Of a stretch of 5,832 bases of DNA, positions 1 through 4,995 are shown one piece after another. Both the position numbers and the translations under genes were made by a program. This stretch comes from Flavobacteriales bacterium (GTDB lineage: Bacteria > Bacteroidota > Bacteroidia > Flavobacteriales > Crocinitomicaceae), in assembly GCA_947375085.1 (NCBI GenBank), contig CANCEQ010000199.1:1-5832 (forward strand). Direction: 5' to 3'. The notes below the pieces were generated by a model. That model had not been told where the DNA came from. It ran no database searches and worked only from the letters and a program-made list of their open reading frames with translations. How positions within the stretch are numbered: position 1 is the first letter of the stretch; every line of letters begins with the position of its first letter.

Positions 1-317
1 TCAAAATAAACACCATTAATAGCTTTACTTTTTTTACCCGTTGGAGCCACTATTGCTGAAACTTGTGTTTTATAAGGTTGTTTATCTTTTGAAAATCGAA
101 CATCACGATTGATTCTAAAAATACAATCTTTAGCTTCTACTTCGCTAAACGATGAATCAATTTCAGCTAGTTTGGATATGATATGAGTGACAAAATTTTT
201 AAACGGTTCTTTTACCGAATTTTCATATCGTTTACGATTTGCGTCGAACCAATCCTTGTGGTTGTTTGGTGCTAATTCTATGAAGAAATCAAGAAAATCT
301 TTTTGGAAGAATGCCAT
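1..317 (-). CDS. DUF2461 domain protein, N-terminal half (partial)
   Basis: The start codon is at 317-315 and the frame stays open to the left edge, giving 105 visible codons. The DUF2461 (TIGR02453) family is usually about 220 residues, so roughly half is present. Two family hallmarks are visible: an N-terminal helix with NNHKDWFDANRKRYE (residues 18-32) and the strongly conserved RINRDVRFSKDKQPYK (residues 68-83). Members are small cytoplasmic proteins common in Bacteroidota and their biochemical role is not established, so no function is assigned. There is no signal peptide. The ATG is chosen because family members start just before this first helix and there is no earlier in-frame start near it. 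The gene diverges from the T9SS gene at 407 across an 89-bp gap. Its first 20 bases are repeated at 3536-3555, which suggests that its upstream region was replaced. The family call is firm; the role is unknown. Confidence 0.9.
   Translation of the reverse strand, partial: MAFFQKDFLDFFIELAPNNHKDWFDANRKRYENSVKEPFKNFVTHIISKLAEIDSSFSEVEAKDCIFRINRDVRFSKDKQPYKTQVSAIVAPTGKKSKAINGVYF
298..317. repeat. Direct repeat, left copy (first codons of DUF2461 gene)
   Basis: The plus-strand 20-mer tctttttggaagaatgccat is identical to 3536-3555. After one mismatch at 318/3556 the match continues for four bases (cttt), giving 24 of 25 identical over 298-322 and 3536-3560. This copy encodes MAFFQK and the first base of codon 7 of the DUF2461 gene on the minus strand. 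The two copies bracket the entire T9SS gene and its promoter. Confidence 0.9.
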
Positions 318-331
318 GCTTTTTTGTGTAA

Positions 332-362
332 TTGAAAAAATAAAATATAATTGCTAAATTTG
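332..362 (+). promoter_or_regulatory. Bacteroidota-type promoter for the T9SS gene
   Basis: TAAATTTG at 355-362 matches the Bacteroidota -7 consensus TAnnTTTG exactly. A TTG at 332-334 lies 20 bp upstream, within the usual spacing for the -33 element. Transcription would begin near 368-370, leaving a leader of about 38 nt before the ATG at 407. The leader is A-rich with no obvious Shine-Dalgarno sequence, as is normal for this phylum. Confidence 0.6.
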
Positions 363-367
363 AAAAT

Positions 368-375
368 CAAATATA
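368..375 (-). promoter_or_regulatory. Possible divergent -7 element for the DUF2461 gene
   Basis: Read on the minus strand this is TATATTTG, an exact TAnnTTTG match, placing a start near 361 and a leader of about 45 nt before the DUF2461 start codon at 317. No clear TTG -33 element is seen at the expected distance (about 393-400), so this promoter is less certain than the opposing one. It faces the plus-strand -7 element at 355-362 within the inverted repeat ATTTG-N5-CAAAT (358-372), so the two promoters would overlap. Confidence 0.35.
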
Positions 376-406
376 AACCAAACAAACATTTAATAAATCA
401 TTAAAA

Positions 407-466
407 ATGAAATTCTTTTATTTTGCATTTTTATTTTTATTTTCCTCTAATTTGATTTTTTCTCAA
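407..466 (+). other. Signal peptide coding segment of the T9SS substrate
   Basis: Codons 1-20 encode a Lys2 start, a core rich in Phe and Leu, and a terminal FSQ, a common signal peptidase I context in flavobacterial exported proteins. There is no Cys-containing lipobox, so a lipoprotein is not indicated. The exact cleavage position (after Ser19 or Gln20) is inferred. Confidence 0.85.
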
Positions 467-3400
467 AATGTAGATTATTTATGGGGAAAATCGTGGGGCG
501 TTGATGTCTCGGCTAATTTAATGGCGTTGGATAGTAAAGGGAACGTTTATACTACTTGTACAATAAATGGAAATGGGAGTACAGATCTTGATCCAGGGAC
601 AGACTATAGAGAAACATTTTATAGGGGAGACACACAAAATAACAATTACCTTATCAAAATGGATTCAAAAGGAAAATTTGTTTGGGCAAAATTATTAGCC
701 GGAAATACAAATTCAATTTATATCGATTCTAGCGATAATATTTTTATGACTGGTTATTTGGACGGAATTGAAACTGTTTTTGATTTTGATCCTGGAGTTG
801 GTATTTATAACTTAACTAGAGATGCCAACAATTATTCATTAGGTAATGTATTTGTATTAAAATTAAATTCTCAGGCAGAGTTTGTTTGGGCAAAACTTTT
901 AGGTAATCAAAATACAGATCGTGGTAATTTTATTGATGTTGGCAGAGATGGTTCTATATTAATATGTGGTAATAATTTTGTTTCTAAACTAACATCTATA
1001 GGTGATTTAGTTTGGAGTAAGTCTTTTGCCAGTGTCGGACAAGATTTATGTAGTATCAAATCATTAAAGGTAGACAAATTTGGGGCTATTTACTTATTAG
1101 GTGAATTTGATTTTGATCTAAAATTTAACTCTACGCTAATGCATTTTAATTCAAAAGGTAGAACCGATGTTTTTATTTTAAAATTAAATTCGGATGGTAA
1201 TTGTGTATGGGCAAAATCAATAGGGTCAAATGATTATGATCATGCGAAATCTTTAACTAATGATAATTTTGGGAATATTTATGCTTTAACTCAAATCAAA
1301 AGAAAGGGGTATTATTCTATAAATCAATCTACTAATTTAAATTCAGTTTGCATTGATTCATCTTACACTTGTTTAATGAAAATAGATTCTCTAGGATCAT
1401 TAAAATGGTATAGAAATATTGTAGGTTCATTTGGTGATAATATATGTTCTGATGAATTTGGATCTTTATATATAAGCGGAACATTTTCTAACAACATTGA
1501 TTTTGATCCAGGTTTAGGTGTTTATAATTTAATGGGTACGGATAAAGTGTTTTATTTAAAATTAGGAAATGATGGAGAATTTATTTGGGCTAAAAAATCA
1601 AATACTGCTTCTTGGGATAGTGATTATTCTAATCTAGCTTTAAAAACTGATATTTCTAACAATATTTATTCACTAATAAAATCAACCAAAATGGGGAACC
1701 TTGGTTTTCAATATAATTCAATAATGAAAATGAGTCAATGTAGTCCTCTTAATACACCTTTAAATGTTTCAATTTCAGCTTCAAAAGATAGTATTTGTTT
1801 AGGTGATTCAATCACTTTGAAAGCTAATGGTGGGCTAAAATATGAATGGGATAAAAATATTAAGGATGGTGTTTCATTTTTTCCGTCACATACTAATAAT
1901 TATACAGTTATAGGAAGAGATCTGAATGGGTGTAAAGACACTGCATCAGTAATAATTGTTGTAGATTCTTTACATAACAAACCACAAGTTTTCGCTTTAT
2001 CATCAAAATCTTCTATTTGCATTGGAGATTCGATTTCTTTAACAGGATATGGTGCATTAACATATAAATGGGATAATGGTGTTAAAAATGGAGTGTCTTT
2101 TGTTCCTCCTTTAGGATTTGGATCATATTTGGTTACTGGTATAGATAGCTTTGGTTGTAAAAGCACGTATAAAAAAGATATTTATGTTCAATCTTTACCA
2201 AATATTTATGCAGGAATAGATAAAAGCATCTGTTTTGGAAATTCAATTATGTTAAACGGATCAGGTGCTAACACTTATAGTTGGAGTAATGGAGCTCAAA
2301 ATGGAGTTTCTTTTATACCTCCTATTGGTATAAATACATTTATTTTGAGTGGAGTAAATAATAATGGTTGTAAAAATTCAGACACAATAATTGTTACTGT
2401 AAATAATTTACCTACAGTTGAAGCGGGCATAGATAAAGAACTTTGCTTTGGGGACTCTATTAACTTGAGTGCATTGAATGTTTTAAATTCTGTTGTGTAT
2501 AGTTGGAGTAATGGGAAAGTTGATGGTCGTTATTTTACCCCACCTATTGGTTCTACAATTTATATATTGACAGGAAGAGATAATAATGGATGTGATAATA
2601 TTGATTCTGTTCAAGTTGTTGTCCACAGTTTGCCAACTGTTAGTGCAGGTTTAGATAAAGAAATTTGTCAAGGTGATTCGGTAATTCTAATAGCTGAAAA
2701 TGCATTAACTTATCATTGGGATAGAAATATTATAAATGGAAAATCATTTATCCCAAATTTAGGCGAAAATTTATATTCTGTTATAGGAATAGACTCTTTT
2801 GGTTGTCAAAATTTCGATCAAGTTTTAGTTAAGGTTAAACCTCTCCCGAATGTTAGTGCTGGACTAGATACTTCAATTTGTAAAGGGTCATCTTTAATTT
2901 TATCAGGGAAAGGCGCTTTAACCTATAAATGGAATAATAACATAGTAAATAATCAACAATTTTATCCCTCTTATGATTATCAGTATTTCGTAAAAGGTAC
3001 AGATATTAATGGATGTATTAATTTTGACACAATATCTGTGACAGTGAAATCTGTTAATATTTCAGTGAGTTTTTTATCAGATACAATTTTCTCAAACCAA
3101 AATAACGGAATGTTTAAGTGGATAAATTGTGATAACAACTCAATTATTATTGGCGCTGACAAGAATCATTATATACCTTTTGAAAACGGTAATTACTCTG
3201 TTGTAATAAATCAAGATGGATGTATTGATACATCTATTTGTTTAAATGTTAATTCTTTAAGTTTGGGAGAATTGACAAATGACTTACGATTTTTAATTTA
3301 TCCTAATCCAAATAACGGTGTTTTCAATGTCGAAATTGAGCAAGAAGCTTTTATTGAAATCATGAATGTATTAGGCGAGTTAATATCTTTTCAAAAACTT

Positions 3401-3496
3401 CAAAAAGGTAAAAACAAGATTGACTTATCGAATAGATCAAGTGGAATATATTTATTAAAACATGAAAATTCTATTTATAGAATTATGAAAGAATAA
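407..3496 (+). CDS. Large secreted T9SS substrate with propeller-like region and tandem PKD/Ig-like repeats
   Basis: This 1029-aa protein is complete. Residues 1-20 form a signal peptide (MK start, Phe/Leu-rich core, cleavage near FSQ). Residues about 21-445 repeat the pattern D-x-x-GN-x-Y ... FxLKL-x-x-x-G-x-xVWAK, with DFDPG at 126-130 and 365-369 and a related LDPG at 61-64. This resembles the SBBP/beta-propeller regions of Bacteroidota surface proteins. Residues 452-881 hold six tandem units of about 70 aa with a PKD/Ig-like look, followed by a degenerate seventh (883-949). Residues about 960-1029 are a T9SS type A sorting domain: IYPNPNNGVFNVEIE, then IMNVLGE, then IDLSNRSSGIYLLK. Such proteins cross the inner membrane by Sec and the outer membrane by T9SS, and are then released or anchored after removal of the C-terminal domain. 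No catalytic domain is recognised; an adhesive or structural surface role is inferred. The gene is single, with its own promoter, and converges on osmC. Confidence 0.92.
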   Translation: MKFFYFAFLFLFSSNLIFSQNVDYLWGKSWGVDVSANLMALDSKGNVYTTCTINGNGSTDLDPGTDYRETFYRGDTQNNNYLIKMDSKGKFVWAKLLAGNTNSIYIDSSDNIFMTGYLDGIETVFDFDPGVGIYNLTRDANNYSLGNVFVLKLNSQAEFVWAKLLGNQNTDRGNFIDVGRDGSILICGNNFVSKLTSIGDLVWSKSFASVGQDLCSIKSLKVDKFGAIYLLGEFDFDLKFNSTLMHFNSKGRTDVFILKLNSDGNCVWAKSIGSNDYDHAKSLTNDNFGNIYALTQIKRKGYYSINQSTNLNSVCIDSSYTCLMKIDSLGSLKWYRNIVGSFGDNICSDEFGSLYISGTFSNNIDFDPGLGVYNLMGTDKVFYLKLGNDGEFIWAKKSNTASWDSDYSNLALKTDISNNIYSLIKSTKMGNLGFQYNSIMKMSQCSPLNTPLNVSISASKDSICLGDSITLKANGGLKYEWDKNIKDGVSFFPSHTNNYTVIGRDLNGCKDTASVIIVVDSLHNKPQVFALSSKSSICIGDSISLTGYGALTYKWDNGVKNGVSFVPPLGFGSYLVTGIDSFGCKSTYKKDIYVQSLPNIYAGIDKSICFGNSIMLNGSGANTYSWSNGAQNGVSFIPPIGINTFILSGVNNNGCKNSDTIIVTVNNLPTVEAGIDKELCFGDSINLSALNVLNSVVYSWSNGKVDGRYFTPPIGSTIYILTGRDNNGCDNIDSVQVVVHSLPTVSAGLDKEICQGDSVILIAENALTYHWDRNIINGKSFIPNLGENLYSVIGIDSFGCQNFDQVLVKVKPLPNVSAGLDTSICKGSSLILSGKGALTYKWNNNIVNNQQFYPSYDYQYFVKGTDINGCINFDTISVTVKSVNISVSFLSDTIFSNQNNGMFKWINCDNNSIIIGADKNHYIPFENGNYSVVINQDGCIDTSICLNVNSLSLGELTNDLRFLIYPNPNNGVFNVEIEQEAFIEIMNVLGELISFQKLQKGKNKIDLSNRSSGIYLLKHENSIYRIMKE
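1760..3253 (+). repeat. Tandem repeats of about 70 codons encoding PKD/Ig-like units
   Basis: Seven consecutive units lie within the T9SS gene, at residues about 452-520, 527-597, 598-667, 668-740, 743-811, 813-881 and a degenerate 883-949. Each of the first six follows the pattern C-x-G-(D/N/S)-S-(I/V/L)-x-L, then YxW(D/S/N), then a (V/K/R/Q)-x-F-x-P segment, then (V/L)-x-G-x-(D/N)-x-x-GC. Each carries one Cys pair about 45-49 residues apart: C464/C509, C538/C584, C609/C655, C680/C729, C754/C800 and C825/C870. This would suit one disulfide per domain outside the cell (inference). The seventh unit keeps the aromatic core (FKW) and a GC, but its Cys residues (908, 939, 945) are rearranged. Confidence 0.85.
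3284..3493 (+). other. T9SS type A C-terminal sorting domain segment
   Basis: Residues 960-1029 fit the TIGR04183 family: YPNP near the start, a GxFxVEIE strand, an IxIMNxLGE strand, LxxGxNxIDLS, GIYLLK and a short basic end. In this family the domain is recognised at the outer membrane and removed on export. It is the strongest single taxonomic and functional clue in the gene. Confidence 0.93.
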
Positions 3497-3503
3497 TTTT
3501 TTT
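3479..3503 (+). terminator. Weak possible terminator overlapping the T9SS gene stop codon
   Basis: An AT-only hairpin pairs AGAATTAT (3479-3486) with ATAATTTT (3493-3500), including one G-U pair and a six-base loop. Its 3' arm runs into a run of seven T (3497-3503). The stop codon lies in the 3' arm. Lack of GC pairs makes the stem weak, and no better terminator is visible in the 77-bp gap before the convergent osmC stop. Confidence 0.25.
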
Positions 3504-3555
3504 AAAGGGTGGAGAATTTAATAAATTGTTTTATTTCTTTTTGGAAGAATGCCAT
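3502..3555 (-). pseudogene. Possible relic of the DUF2461 start (17-codon stub)
   Basis: On the minus strand, ATG at 3555-3553 opens a stub reading MAFFQKEIKQFIKFSTL before a stop at 3504-3502. The first six residues are identical, at DNA level too, to the start of the DUF2461 protein at 317. Residues after that do not match it convincingly. The stub starts 18 bp after the osmC stop codon and on the same strand, where a second operon gene would begin. It is read here as the old 5' end of the DUF2461 gene, left when the T9SS segment was inserted. It is unlikely to be a functional gene; a chance or recombination-derived repeat is the alternative. Confidence 0.35.
3536..3555. repeat. Direct repeat, right copy
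   Basis: This is an exact 20-base copy of 298-317 in the same orientation, extending to 24 of 25 identical through 3560. It lies between the T9SS gene stop (3496) and the osmC stop (3574). The distance between copies is 3238 bp. An exact 20-mer is not expected by chance in a window of this size. Confidence 0.9.
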
Positions 3556-3573
3556 ACTTTATGCTTTTAAATT

Positions 3574-4044
3574 TTATTGAACTTTACACGTAGGATTGTG
3601 TTTCACTTTGAAGTTGACAGAATTTGCTATAAAACAAAATTGATTTGCTTTTTCGTGCAGTTGATTTGCTTTTTCTATCATCGAATTATCGCTCACAATC
3701 ACTTTCGGGTTTAATGTTACTTCTGAAAATGAACCACTTCCAGTTTCATTTTGTACTAAAATCCCAGTTGGGTTGTCAATGTAATCAGTTACAATTATTC
3801 CTGCATCAGCACATAAATGAAAATACCAAAGCATATGACACGAAGAGAGAGAAGCTAAAAGTAAATCTTCAGGATTGTATTTTGTAATATCGCCTCTAAA
3901 TGGAGCATCAGCAGAACCTAAAATATCCACTTTATTTTCTCCTGAAATAATATAACTTCTATCGTAAGCATCATATCGAGTTGTGCCTTCTCCTTTATTT
4001 CCAGTCCATTTAATATTCAGACTGTAATTGTGTTGTTTTACCAT
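3574..4044 (-). CDS. OsmC/Ohr-family thiol peroxidase
   Basis: This 156-aa protein is complete and of normal family length. OsmC/Ohr proteins are cytoplasmic homodimers that reduce organic hydroperoxides with two cysteines. The expected residues are visible: peroxidatic Cys69 in ASLSSCHMLWY, which follows the NPEDLLLAS helix start (57-65), and resolving Cys137 in FCFIANSVNF. An Arg (Arg50 in APFRGD) and Glu59 sit where the family has its supporting catalytic residues. The HLCADAG and CFIANSVNF segments place it in the general OsmC-family branch rather than classic Ohr; substrate preference cannot be read from the sequence. There is no signal peptide. The ATG at 4044 fits because the conserved first strand (YSLNIKWTGN) follows directly. 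It lies 46 bp after the OmpA-like gene on the same strand and has a perfect inverted repeat just upstream. No terminator is seen after its stop. Confidence 0.93.
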   Translation of the reverse strand: MVKQHNYSLNIKWTGNKGEGTTRYDAYDRSYIISGENKVDILGSADAPFRGDITKYNPEDLLLASLSSCHMLWYFHLCADAGIIVTDYIDNPTGILVQNETGSGSFSEVTLNPKVIVSDNSMIEKANQLHEKANQFCFIANSVNFKVKHNPTCKVQ

Positions 4045-4052
4045 TTTGAATC

Positions 4053-4068
4053 AACTTTTGTTAAAGTT
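4053..4068. promoter_or_regulatory. Inverted repeat upstream of osmC
   Basis: AACTTT-TGTT-AAAGTT is a perfect 6-bp inverted repeat with a 4-base spacer, ending 8 bp before the osmC start codon. It could be an operator for a dimeric regulator or a small hairpin in the leader. No regulator family can be named, and short AT-rich palindromes also arise by chance. Confidence 0.3.
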
Positions 4069-4090
4069 AAATCAAAAATTTAAATTACAG

Positions 4091-4858
4091 TTATTTTGAA
4101 ATTTTAGCTGTTGTTTTAGATATAAATATCACTTCAACCCGTCTATTTATTACGTTATTTTTTTCTGTATTATCCGGGACTAAATTTTTTGTATTACTAA
4201 ATCCTTCACAGGATATTCTTTTTTCATTTATTTTATTCTGAACTAGATATTTTTTAACTTGTTGAGCTCTTTTTAAAGATAAATTTTGTTCTGGACCACA
4301 ACAAACATGGCCTAGTAGTTTAATTGAAATTGTGGAATCCATTTGTAACGAAAGTTTTAATTTCAATAAAGATGCATAAGATGATTTTAATAAAATATCG
4401 GTTCCACCTTCAAAATTTATTTTTAAATCAATAGGTGTATTGACTTTATAATTTGGAGTTGTTTTATAGACTAAAATATCAACTCTCCTGTAAAGACTAT
4501 CATTTGTGAAAGAAGAGTTTCTTTTTTCATTGAGATTTAAGGTGTCTATTGTAAAAAGTTTAAGTTTAGATTTTTTGAATATTAAATCAGTTTCTTTTAA
4601 TCGATTAGAAGCTAATCTGTTATTATATAATTCGTTTCCAACTGTATCTGTATAAGCATTCATTTTCACTAAACCAATTTCATTGATTTGAAGTTTATTT
4701 AGACGCTCGATAATTTGTGCTTTCTTGTCAATTTTAGCACTTCCAAATTTGAAAATAATCGAAATTGAATCTATTCGTTCTATCTTAATTAATTTTTGTG
4801 AATATGAATTTAGATGAAGAATAAATAACAAACAGATGATTGGAAGTGTCTTATACAT
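4091..4858 (-). CDS. Exported protein with two OmpA-like domains
   Basis: This 255-aa protein is complete. A signal peptide (residues 1-20, ending SYSQ) has no lipobox, so a soluble periplasmic protein is predicted. Two OmpA-like (peptidoglycan-associating) domains follow. The first (about 30-130) has YTDTVGNELYNNRLASNR: Asp71 and Arg86 are 15 residues apart, as are the diaminopimelate-binding Asp and Arg of E. coli OmpA, and it ends YRRVDI. The second (about 142-247) has GHVCCGPEQNLSLKRA, YLVQNKI and NRRVEV; Arg197 is kept, but CC stands where the binding Asp normally is and the loop is shorter. No outer-membrane barrel or TPR region is present, unlike many flavobacterial OmpA proteins. It lies 46 bp upstream of osmC and could be cotranscribed with it; the thiolase terminator separates it from the thiolase. 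Peptidoglycan binding is inferred for domain 1 only. No promoter is clearly visible in 4859-4939. Confidence 0.85.
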   Translation of the reverse strand: MYKTLPIICLLFILHLNSYSQKLIKIERIDSISIIFKFGSAKIDKKAQIIERLNKLQINEIGLVKMNAYTDTVGNELYNNRLASNRLKETDLIFKKSKLKLFTIDTLNLNEKRNSSFTNDSLYRRVDILVYKTTPNYKVNTPIDLKINFEGGTDILLKSSYASLLKLKLSLQMDSTISIKLLGHVCCGPEQNLSLKRAQQVKKYLVQNKINEKRISCEGFSNTKNLVPDNTEKNNVINRRVEVIFISKTTAKISK

Positions 4859-4939
4859 AGTGATTTATTTAGTTGGATAACGGTTTTTTATAATTCAGTT
4901 ACATGATAAAGTTAAATTTTCCCAAATTAAGTTATAAAT

Positions 4940-4978
4940 AAAAAAGAGCGAATTAGTAAAATAACCAATCCGCTCTTT
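4940..4978 (-). terminator. Rho-independent terminator after the thiolase gene
   Basis: The arms 4943-4954 and 4967-4978 pair over 12 bp with one mismatch (AAAGAGCG is exactly complementary to CGCTCTTT) around a 12-base loop. Read on the minus strand, the stem ends in six T (4945-4940) followed by more AT. It starts 17 nt after the thiolase stop codon. It isolates the thiolase transcript from the OmpA-like gene, which begins about 80 bp further on. Confidence 0.88.
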
Positions 4979-4995
4979 ATAAATAGTTTACTGTT

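Noticed and set aside
1900..2166. Minus-strand open frame of 88 codons inside the T9SS gene
   Set aside because: It lies antisense to the repeat region of a well-supported gene, has no recognisable domain, and its apparent regularity mirrors the coding repeats.
2980..3162. Minus-strand open frame of 60 codons inside the T9SS gene
   Set aside because: It is short, antisense to a real gene, and has no motif or promoter.
1760..3253. CRISPR-like or non-coding repeat array
   Set aside because: The periodicity of about 210 bp is imperfect at DNA level and is explained by protein domain repeats in one open frame.
298..3555. Insertion sequence or composite transposon
   Set aside because: Direct repeats are present, but there is no transposase, integrase or terminal inverted repeat inside them. 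Only the repeat and a possible insertion are claimed.
3645..3887. Plus-strand open frame of 80 codons over osmC
   Set aside because: It is antisense to a clear OsmC gene with conserved catalytic residues, and shows no domain of its own.
4091..4858. Lipoprotein reading of the OmpA-like protein (Cys9 in the signal region)
   Set aside because: Cys9 lies within the hydrophobic core and lacks a lipobox context; SYSQ at the end fits signal peptidase I.
4859..4939. Promoter for the OmpA-like gene (minus-strand TTAATTTG at 4930-4923 and TAACTTTA at 4914-4907)
   Set aside because: Each has one mismatch to TAnnTTTG and neither has a TTG at the right distance, so I could not choose one. A promoter is nevertheless expected here because a strong terminator lies just upstream.
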